Source of the DNA: Acetobacteraceae bacterium H6797
GTDB lineage: Bacteria > Pseudomonadota > Alphaproteobacteria > Acetobacterales > Acetobacteraceae
Reading direction: 5' to 3'
Length of the DNA: 64,000 nt
Assembly: GCA_015223225.1 (NCBI GenBank)
Contig: JADFCQ010000006.1
Coordinates: forward strand, 310,001-374,000
How positions within the stretch are numbered: position 1 is the first letter of the stretch; the number at the start of each line of letters is the position of its first letter. Shown in pieces: positions 56,755 to 64,000 of this stretch. The notes beneath the pieces are model-generated. The model ran no database searches and was not told the DNA's origin. It was given only the letters and a program-made list of their open reading frames with translations. The position numbers and the translations under genes were made by a program.

Positions 56755-57449
56755 CGCCGCCGGCCTTCCTGGCGCTCTGGAACGGGGTGCTGCCCGAGCG
56801 GGCGGCGGAATATGAAACCTGGCATGCCATGGAGCATATGCCTGAGCGGCTAGGCGCCCCGGGCTTCCGGGCGGCCAAACGCTACAGGGCCGAAGAGGGC
56901 GCGGAATACTTCACGCTCTACGAGCTGGACGGGTTGGAGGCGCTCTCCACAGCCGACTATGCCGCGCTGATGGATGCGCCCACGGCATGGTCCGCCAGTA
57001 TGCGGCCGGCCTTCACCGGCTTCTCCCGCCTGCCCTGCCCCAGTTTCCAGGCCCGGCGTTTCGGCGATGGCGGGGCGATGGCGAGCCTGCGCGTGCCGGG
57101 GGCGATCGATTCCGTCTGGCCGCGCGTTTCGGGGCTCATCGAGGAATATTGGGCGCGCGGGCTGCTGACAGGCTTCCTGGCGGGCGGGACGAGCGGGAAT
57201 GAGGGCGGCTATCGCGTCTTCCCCAATGCCCCTGCGCCCCGGCAGGAATGCCTCATCATGCTCGAGGGCACCGAACCCGGGCGGGTTGCTGCCCTGGCTT
57301 CGCCCCTCGCGGATCTGCTGGAAGGCACGGCGCAGGTCGGGCTGTGGCGGCTGCTGCAACGGCTGGAACGCGCCGGCCTGCGTGCCCCGGAGGCGGCCCG
57401 TCAGGCGCCGCGAGAGGATCTGCGCCGGCTCTGGGCCAAGGACGGCTGA
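56751..57449 (+). CDS. Hypothetical protein, possibly two ferredoxin-like barrel repeats
   Basis: A 232-residue soluble protein with no firm family. The first half begins FLALWNGVLPERAAEYETWHAMEHMPERLGAPGFRAAKRYRA with a Y-E-x-WH-x-x-EHMPER pattern recalling dimeric alpha-beta barrel (EthD/DUF4286) proteins; the second half repeats similar length and ends with an arginine-rich helix. Translationally coupled (ATGA) to the dehydrogenase, so likely assists the same pathway, for example an isomerase or monooxygenase-like step. Function not assigned. Confidence 0.7.
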   Translation: MTPPAFLALWNGVLPERAAEYETWHAMEHMPERLGAPGFRAAKRYRAEEGAEYFTLYELDGLEALSTADYAALMDAPTAWSASMRPAFTGFSRLPCPSFQARRFGDGGAMASLRVPGAIDSVWPRVSGLIEEYWARGLLTGFLAGGTSGNEGGYRVFPNAPAPRQECLIMLEGTEPGRVAALASPLADLLEGTAQVGLWRLLQRLERAGLRAPEAARQAPREDLRRLWAKDG

Positions 57450-57492
57450 CGGCCAAGTTTCTGTTTCATGCGGCTCCAAAGTGCACTAGCGT

Positions 57493-57511
57493 CTCCGTAA
57501 TAACAACGGAG
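57493..57511. promoter_or_regulatory. Inverted repeat upstream of hydrolase and binding-protein pair
   Basis: CTCCGT (57493-57498) and ACGGAG (57506-57511) separated by AATAACA, 30 bases before the hydrolase start. Operator-like geometry; it may mark the promoter of the two-gene unit 57542-59982. The binding protein is unknown. Confidence 0.4.
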
Positions 57512-57541
57512 GCTTACAGACGTGCCACTGGAGACCGACTG

Positions 57542-58423
57542 ATGGTTCGCCTCGTCCCTGGCCATGGGCGCAAGCTCAGCTATTACGATTTCGGCCGCAC
57601 CGTCGCCCATGCCTGCCAGGCCGATCCTCGCTTCTCCTACTGCGCCTATGTGCCGCGCAGCTATGACGAGGACGGCACGCAGGAATATCCGCTGCTGGTC
57701 ATCGTGCATGGCACGCTGCGCGACAATGCGGAATATCGCGAGGTTTTCGTCGAGCTGGCCGAGCGCTGCCAGCTCATCCTGCTCGCGCCGCTCTTCCCCG
57801 CCGGCATCACGGCGCCGGGCGAGCTGAACAGCTACAAGTTCATCCGCGCGGGCGCGCTGCGCTATGACCATGTGCTGCTCTCGATTGTCGGCGAGATGCG
57901 GGAGAAATACCGGATCTCCGGCGAGCGCTTCTCGCTCTATGGCTTCTCGGGCGGCGGGCATTTCGCGCATCGCTTCCTCTATGCCCAGCCGCAGGCGCTC
58001 GAGGCCGTCTCCATCGGCGCGCCAGGCATCGTGACGCTGCTCGATGACAGCTACGATTACTGGGTCGGGACGCGGGATTTCGCGGCGCATTTCGGCGCGC
58101 CCGTGGATATCGCCGCCATGCGCCGCGTGGCGGTGCAGAGCGTGGTGGGCGGGGCCGATACCGATACTTGGGAGATTGCCGTGACGCCCGATAGCCGCCT
58201 CTGGATGCCGGGCGTCGAGGCCATGGGCGCGAACCGCATCGACCGCTCGGCCGCGCTCTCGCGCAGCCTGGAAGCGCAGGGGATCGCGGTGCGGCGCGAC
58301 ATCGTGCCGGGTGTGGCGCATAGCAACCGCGACGTAGCGCCTGTGGTCGAGAATTTCTTTGAGGAATTCTACAAGAAACGACAGCAACCGGCCGTAGCGG
58401 CCGAGACGGAGACATCGGCATGA
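57542..58423 (+). CDS. Alpha/beta hydrolase (LpqC/esterase-like)
   Basis: A 293-residue cytoplasmic hydrolase. The frame is open upstream but only ATG 57542 (MVRLVPGHGRKLSYYDFGRTVAHACQ) has its own ribosome site (TGGAGACC) and lies past the operator-like repeat. The core is YPLLVIVHGTLRDNAEYREVFVELAERCQLILLAPLFPAG with an oxyanion-type HGT, nucleophile elbow LYGFSGGGHFAHRFLYAQ, and a C-terminal DIVPGVAHSNRDVAP that supplies the histidine. The family includes esterases and polyhydroxybutyrate depolymerase-like enzymes; substrate unknown. Its stop overlaps the next gene (ATGA), a peptide-type ABC binding protein. Confidence 0.82.
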   Translation: MVRLVPGHGRKLSYYDFGRTVAHACQADPRFSYCAYVPRSYDEDGTQEYPLLVIVHGTLRDNAEYREVFVELAERCQLILLAPLFPAGITAPGELNSYKFIRAGALRYDHVLLSIVGEMREKYRISGERFSLYGFSGGGHFAHRFLYAQPQALEAVSIGAPGIVTLLDDSYDYWVGTRDFAAHFGAPVDIAAMRRVAVQSVVGGADTDTWEIAVTPDSRLWMPGVEAMGANRIDRSAALSRSLEAQGIAVRRDIVPGVAHSNRDVAPVVENFFEEFYKKRQQPAVAAETETSA

Positions 58424-59982
58424 GCAGGATCGCAAAGCTGGCGCTGACGGCCTGCTTCACCTTCGCCGGCCTGACCGGTATGGCCGAGGCACAGACGCCG
58501 CAGCGGGGCGGCGAGGTGAAGATATGGCTCAATGCCGATATCCGCAGCCTGGAGCCGGGCATCAATCGCGACGCGAATACCGATACCATCGTCCATCAGA
58601 TCTATGAGGGGCTGGTCGGCTTCACGCGCGACCTCACCGTGGGGCCGGCGCTTGCGGACCGCTGGGAGGTGAGCGCGGACGGGCTGCGCTGGACCTTCCA
58701 TCTGCGCGACAATGCCGTGTTCCACAATGGCGCGAAGCTGACCTCCGCCGATGTGAAGGCCGCCTGGGAGCGGCAGTGGAACAACCCGGCCTGGACCTGC
58801 AAACGCGTCTTCACCCAGCCGGGTGGCTTGCAGGTGCAGAGCGTGGAGGCGCCGGACCCGAAGACGGTGGTCTACACGCTGAAGGAGCCTAGCGCGCTGC
58901 TGCTTTCCTGGCTGGCGAGCGTGCAATGCGGCGTCGTGGTGGCGCATGAGGACAGTTTCGGGCCGGATGGCAAGTTCCGCGCGCCCATCGGCACCGGGCC
59001 GTGGAAGCTGTCGGATTGGCGGCGGGCGCAGCGCGTGGTGCTGCAGCGCTTCGACGGGTATGGCGCGAGTGCGGCGCCCGCGAGCGGCTATTCAGGCGCG
59101 CGAGAGGTTCTGCTCGATCAGGTGACCTATATGGTCATCCCTGACCAGAGCGCGGCGGAAGCGGCGATCCAGAGCGGCGCCATCGACCTGATGCCGAATG
59201 CGGATGTGGAGCGTGTCGATGCGCTCAAGGCCACCGGGCTCAGGGTGCAGTCCTCGCCTGGGCTTTCCTGGAGCACCATCCTGATCCAGACCAATGATCC
59301 GGTACTTAAGGATGTTCGTGTGCGCCAGGCCATCGCGCATGCGATCGACCTCAAGCAGATCGCCGAGATTCGCACCGTCGGGCTGGCGGGGCCGAGCCCG
59401 AGCCCGGTGAGCCCGTCGATGAGTTTCTATGACGAGAGCTTTGCTGCCTGGCCGGCCTATGACCCGGCGAAGGCGCAGGCGTTGCTGCGGCAGGCGGGGT
59501 ATCGCGGGCAGGTCATCAAACTACAGACCAACAAGCGCTATAGCGGGATGTATGACAATTCCGTCGCCATCCAGTCGATGCTGAGCGCCGTCGGGTTCCG
59601 CGTGGAGTTGGAAGTGCTGGATTGGGCCACGCAGCTTTCGAATTATGCGAATGGCAATTTCCAGCTGCAGTCCTTTTCCTTCTCGCCGCGGCTCGATACC
59701 GGCCTCGCCTTCACCTCGATCATCGGCGACAAGACGCAGAATCCCGGCGCGCAATGGGGCTCGCCGGAGGCGATCAGGCTGCTCTCGGAAAGTGGCGTGA
59801 TCAGCGACGAAGCGAAGCGCGCCGATATCTTCCGCCGCCTGCATAAGATGATGGCGGAGGAAGTGCCGACCATCGGGCTCTATTTCACGCCGCAAGTGGT
59901 GGCGAGCCGCCAGGACATTCAGGGTGTGACGACCTGGGCGGCCGGCTGGCCGGTGACCTGGGGCATCTGGCGCCAGCGTTGA
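58420..59982 (+). CDS. Peptide-type ABC transporter substrate-binding protein
   Basis: A 520-residue family 5 binding protein with a Sec signal (LALTACFTFAGLTGMAEAQ). Characteristic segments are GEVKIWLNADIRSLEPGINRDANTDTIVHQIYEGLVGF, LADRWEVSADGLRWTFHLRDNAVFHNGAKLTSADVKAAWER and VRQAIAHAIDLKQIAEI. No permease or ATPase genes follow, so it is an orphan. Coupling to a hydrolase that acts before it suggests that the ligand is the hydrolase substrate or product, for example an ester or small peptide. A GC hairpin at 59988-60008 follows. Confidence 0.9.
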   Translation: MSRIAKLALTACFTFAGLTGMAEAQTPQRGGEVKIWLNADIRSLEPGINRDANTDTIVHQIYEGLVGFTRDLTVGPALADRWEVSADGLRWTFHLRDNAVFHNGAKLTSADVKAAWERQWNNPAWTCKRVFTQPGGLQVQSVEAPDPKTVVYTLKEPSALLLSWLASVQCGVVVAHEDSFGPDGKFRAPIGTGPWKLSDWRRAQRVVLQRFDGYGASAAPASGYSGAREVLLDQVTYMVIPDQSAAEAAIQSGAIDLMPNADVERVDALKATGLRVQSSPGLSWSTILIQTNDPVLKDVRVRQAIAHAIDLKQIAEIRTVGLAGPSPSPVSPSMSFYDESFAAWPAYDPAKAQALLRQAGYRGQVIKLQTNKRYSGMYDNSVAIQSMLSAVGFRVELEVLDWATQLSNYANGNFQLQSFSFSPRLDTGLAFTSIIGDKTQNPGAQWGSPEAIRLLSESGVISDEAKRADIFRRLHKMMAEEVPTIGLYFTPQVVASRQDIQGVTTWAAGWPVTWGIWRQR

Positions 59983-59987
59983 GAAAG

Positions 59988-60008
59988 GGGGCGCGCTTTG
60001 CGCGCCCC
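59988..60008. terminator. GC hairpin between convergent genes
   Basis: Perfect nine-base arms GGGGCGCGC (59988-59996) and GCGCGCCCC (60000-60008) around TTT, followed by TCATT. It lies between the plus-strand binding-protein gene and the minus-strand sugar permease stop at 60009 and probably terminates both, although T-runs are short. Confidence 0.6.
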
Positions 60009-60988
<980 letters not shown>

Positions 60989-60992
<4 letters not shown>

Positions 60993-62515
60993 GAAATGGC
61001 CTCCTGGCCGATGGCGAGCCGCAGCACCGCCTGTTCGCTGAAACTGTTCCGATCGAGCATGCCGCTGACGCGGCCTTCATGCATGACGGCGATGCGGTCG
61101 GAGACGCCGATCACCTCCTCCATGTCGGAGGAGATCATCAGGATGGCGACCCCGCTATCGGCCAGGGCGCGCATCAGCGTATAGATCTCGCCCTTGGCGC
61201 CGACATCCACGCCACGGGTGGGTTCGTCGAAGATGATCGCACGAGGGCTCATGCTCAGCCATTTGGCCAGCACGACCTTCTGCTGATTGCCGCCCGAGAG
61301 CGTGCCGGTGCGCATGCCGACATCGGGCACCTTGATGCGCAATGACTGGCGTTGCTGCTCCGCGACGCGGCGCTCGGCGCCACGGTTGACCAGCCCGAAC
61401 GAGGCAAAGCGCATAAGGCTGGCGAGGGTGACGTTCTCGCAGATCGGCATGTCGAGCACGAGGCCGGCAGCCTTGCGATCCTCAGGCGCGAGATAGATGC
61501 CCGCCGCGACGGCCTCCCTCGGCGTAGTGATGGAGAGCGGCTTGCCGTCGAGGCTGATGGTGCCGCCCTGTGGCTTGTCGATGCCGAAGAGCGTGCGCGC
61601 GAGCGATGTTCTGCCGGCGCCGACGAGACCGGCCAGGCCGAGGATTTCGCCGGGCCTGATATGAAGATCGATGCGCTGGGCAGGGAAGGCACTGGTGATG
61701 AGGCCCTCGGCACGCAGGCCGCCGTCGCCGGGCGGATTGGCGGGCGGCGTATAGAGCGAGCGCAATTCGCGGCCGATCATCAGGCGGATCATATTAGCGT
61801 GGCTGATTTCCTCGCGCGCCAGCTTGCCCACCATCTTGCCGTCGCGGAGGCAGACGACACGATCCGCACAATCGATGATCTCGCCAAGGCGGTGCGAGAT
61901 GTAGATGAGGCCGACACCATCCGCGCGAAGCTCGTGCAGCAGCGAGAGAAGGCGCGCGGTTTCCGACAGCGTCAGGGAAGATGTCGGCTCATCCAGAATG
62001 ATGACGCGCGCCTTGGCTGCCAGGGCCTTGGCGATTTCGACGAGTTGGCGTTGTGCAATGGAAAGTTCGGCGACGGAGGCATCGGGACCGAAATCGGCGC
62101 CGAGGCGTTGCAGCAGCGGCGCGACCGTTGCACGTGCCGCTGCGTGATCGATCAGGCGCAGCGGGCCGCCCTTCAAAGGCTCGCGCCCGAAGAGGATGTT
62201 GCCGGCGACGTCGATATTCTCGAAAAGGTTGAGTTCCTGATGAACGAAGGCGATGCCGGCCTGTTGTGCCTGCGGCACGGTCAGGCGGGCATGGCTCTCC
62301 TCCCCAATGCGGATGCGCCCCTCGCTGGGCGGCACGACGCCGCCCAGGACTTTCATGAGGGTAGACTTGCCGGCGCCATTCTCGCCGATCAAGCCAAGGA
62401 TTTCACCGGCATGGACCTCGAGGCTGACGCCATCGAGGGCGCGCACGCCGGGATAGGTTTTCCCTATCCCCTCGAGCGCCAGCAAGGGAGGTGCGGCGAT
62501 GCTATGATCCGTCAT
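60989..62515 (-). CDS. Ribose-type sugar ABC transporter ATPase (double domain)
   Basis: A 508-residue protein with two fused ATPase domains, as in RbsA/MglA. First domain: Walker A GENGAGKST near 43, signature LSIAQRQLVEIAKAL, Walker B ILDEPTSSL. Second domain: GLVGAGRTSLARTLFG (a degenerate P-loop typical of the family), signature TLSGGNQQKVVLAKWL, IFDEPTRGVDVGAKGEIY and MISSDMEEVIGVSDRIAVMHEGRVSG. ATG at 62515 lies three bases after the binding-protein gene; the stop overlaps the permease gene. Confidence 0.94.
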
Positions 62516-62517
62516 GA

Positions 62518-63474
62518 TCAGCGCGTCTGCAGAAGTTCCCTCATCTGCCCCTGGAAGTCGCGGACGTTGGATTTGTCGATGATCCGCGTGGGAACGATGA
62601 TCTGCTTGTTCGCCGGGATGAAGGACTTATCGCCGTTGATATACTTGATCATGTTGACCATCGAGAGGTAGCCGAACTCGAAGGGTTGCTGAACCACGGT
62701 GGAGTGAATCAGGCCCTCCGCGATGCCGCGCAGGGTCAGCCCATCCTCGTCGAAGCCCACGATCTTGACCTTGCCCTCACGCCCGGCGGCTTTCACGGCC
62801 TGGTAGATCTGCGGGGTGTTATAGGCCCAGAGACCGGCCATGACGCCGATATCAGACTGGCGGGCCAGGACGTCTTCCACATTGCGCTTCGCTCGCGCCA
62901 TGTCGCTTTCGTCGGTGCGGATATCGGCGATGGTAATATTGCTGCCTTGCAGCGCCTCGCGGATACCCTGCACGCGCTCGCGCGCATTATCGGCATCCAT
63001 CGTGCCGACGAAGAGCATGGCCTTGCCGCCCTCGGGCAGCGCCGCCTTGATCTGCTTTCCGGCTTCGCGGCCGGCCGCGACATTGTCGGTGCCGATATAG
63101 ACAGCGCGATTGCTGGCGGGCGCGTCGCTATCCGTAGTGAAGAGCACGGCCTGCGATGCGGCGCGGTTCAGCATATCGGTCGAATTGGCAGGATTGATCG
63201 CCGAGATGGCGATGCCGGCCACCTTGCGGGCCAGCAACTCGTCCACGATGCGCCTCTGCTCGGCGGCGCTCGCCTGGGCGGGGACGATCATCTCCATATT
63301 ATATTGCGGGTTCTCGCGGTTCGCCTTTTCGATACCGCGCCTCGCGATCGTCCAGAAGTCGGCCGAGACATTGACGACGAAGGCGAGGGTCTTCTTTTCC
63401 TGCGCCAGTGCCCCACGGGCGGTCGCCGCAAGGGCAATAGCCGCGGGGGCAGCAAGCAATGCGCGCCTTTTCAT
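62518..63474 (-). CDS. Ribose-type sugar ABC transporter substrate-binding protein
   Basis: A 318-residue periplasmic binding protein (type I, RbsB-like). Start ATG at 63474 (MKRRALLAAPAAIALAATARGALAQ) follows AGGAG five bases upstream, giving a proper signal peptide; the open frame to 63504 is not used. Mature features: TLAFVVNVSADFWTIARRGIEKANRENPQYNMEMIVPAQASAAEQRRIVDELLARKVAGIAISAINP, DSDAPASNRAVYIGTDNVAAGREAGKQI and KIVGFDEDGLTLRGIAEGLIHSTVVQQPFEFGYLSM. It leads the sugar transporter operon and may be expressed together with the dehydrogenase upstream (63596-64000). Confidence 0.93.
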   Translation of the reverse strand: MKRRALLAAPAAIALAATARGALAQEKKTLAFVVNVSADFWTIARRGIEKANRENPQYNMEMIVPAQASAAEQRRIVDELLARKVAGIAISAINPANSTDMLNRAASQAVLFTTDSDAPASNRAVYIGTDNVAAGREAGKQIKAALPEGGKAMLFVGTMDADNARERVQGIREALQGSNITIADIRTDESDMARAKRNVEDVLARQSDIGVMAGLWAYNTPQIYQAVKAAGREGKVKIVGFDEDGLTLRGIAEGLIHSTVVQQPFEFGYLSMVNMIKYINGDKSFIPANKQIIVPTRIIDKSNVRDFQGQMRELLQTR

Positions 63475-63595
63475 GGTCGCTCCTGAACCAGTTTCCTCTG
63501 GCACCCTTTATGGGCGTCCAGTGGAATTTGGCTCGCGTCACGCGGCAATGCGCCAGAGAAATCAGCGAGAGGCGCGCTTCACATCATTGTGCGGA

Positions 63596-64000
63596 TCAGG
63601 TCCAACCGCCATCCACCACGAATTCCTGTGCAGAGCACATGGAGGACGCGGCGGAAGACAGGAAGAGCGCCATATCAGCGATATGCTGCGGCGTGACGCG
63701 GCCCGCCAGGCACTGCCCGGCCTCGATCTCCTTCGCGGATTCGGGAGTGACCCAGAGCTTGAGTTGCCTTTCTGTCATGACCCAGCCTGGGACGAGCGTG
63801 TTGACCCGGATATTCTGCTTTCCGTAATCATGCGCGAGGCTACGTGTCAGGCCCTGGGTGCTGGCCTTCGCCATAGTATAGGCGGCCATTCCGCCCTGCT
63901 TGAGCTTCCAGCTGATAGAACCGAAATTCACGATCGCGCCGCCGCCGGCCCGCTGCATTTGCGGGATGATGGCCTGAGCGGTGAAAAACATTGGGCGCTG
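63596..64000 (-). CDS. Short-chain dehydrogenase/reductase, N-terminus beyond the window
   Basis: The visible 134 residues are the C-terminal half of an SDR. The frame continues to the window edge (QRPMFFTAQA), so the start lies outside. Catalytic serine is in IVNFGSISWKLKQ, followed by the YxxxK motif AAYTMAKAS, the PGW loop in RVNTLVPGWVMTERQ and the terminal CSAQEFVVDGGWT typical of classical SDRs. Located upstream of a sugar ABC transporter in the same direction, it probably oxidises the imported sugar (for example an aldose dehydrogenase step). Confidence 0.9.
   Translation of the reverse strand, partial: QRPMFFTAQAIIPQMQRAGGGAIVNFGSISWKLKQGGMAAYTMAKASTQGLTRSLAHDYGKQNIRVNTLVPGWVMTERQLKLWVTPESAKEIEAGQCLAGRVTPQHIADMALFLSSAASSMCSAQEFVVDGGWT

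Overview
The window is a high-GC, gene-dense chromosomal stretch from an alphaproteobacterium. The closest overall feel is Rhodospirillales/Acetobacteraceae (Roseomonas-like): a RpoE/ChrR pair, an mrp (pha) antiporter operon with fused mrpA-mrpB, many orphan solute-binding proteins including a Bug/TctC receptor, and strong GC bias that leaves long non-coding shadow frames opposite most genes. The family-level assignment is inference. I see no rRNA, tRNA, CRISPR array, insertion sequence or phage gene.

Layout. 1-4.9 kb: two MFS transporters (the first cut by the left edge) and a UvrD-like helicase. 4.9-12.3 kb: an AT-rich leader, a PtsN-like EIIA protein, the complete Mrp Na+(K+)/H+ antiporter operon (mrpAB-C-D-E-F-G, every junction overlapping) and a cytochrome b561. 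12.3-19.8 kb: a compact enterobactin-type assembly line (EntE, a free-standing aryl carrier protein, EntF) behind an operator-like double palindrome, then a SthA-type flavoprotein. 20-25.7 kb: a YncE-like beta-propeller whose promoter carries a related palindrome, divergent from a five-gene branched-chain-type ABC transporter. 25.7-32.6 kb: COG0523 GTPase, D-aminoacylase-like amidohydrolase, orphan peptide-type binding protein, a small secreted protein, inositol-phosphatase-like enzyme and M20 peptidase.

32.6-36.8 kb holds an Efe ferrous/ferric iron uptake operon (efeU-efeO-efeB plus a second M75 protein) with a Fur-box-like promoter. 37-46 kb is an envelope and lipid region: LpxO-like hydroxylase, lipocalin, CFA-type methyltransferase, DUF1365 and FAD oxidoreductase on the minus strand, divergent from rpoE-chrR-hydrolase-DUF1295-methyltransferase on the plus strand. 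Matching TGATCC-N18-TA promoters face outward from the shared intergenic region, so this looks like a self-controlled singlet-oxygen/sigma-E regulon making modified (possibly furan) fatty acids.

46-64 kb is catabolic: GntR regulator and DapA-like lyase sharing an ACTAACATGT operator; a DUF3141 PHA-synthase-like protein; adenine deaminase plus NCS2 permease; LysR, TctC receptor, zinc alcohol dehydrogenase and hypothetical protein; an alpha/beta hydrolase coupled to a peptide-type binding protein; and a ribose-type sugar ABC transporter followed by a short-chain dehydrogenase cut by the right edge.

Three parts invite experiment most: the stripped-down catechol-serine siderophore line with a stand-alone ArCP and no dihydroxybenzoate genes nearby; the Efe operon whose cupredoxin-bearing EfeO has lost its M75 metal motif while a second M75 protein keeps it; and the divergent RpoE/ChrR lipid-modification regulon.
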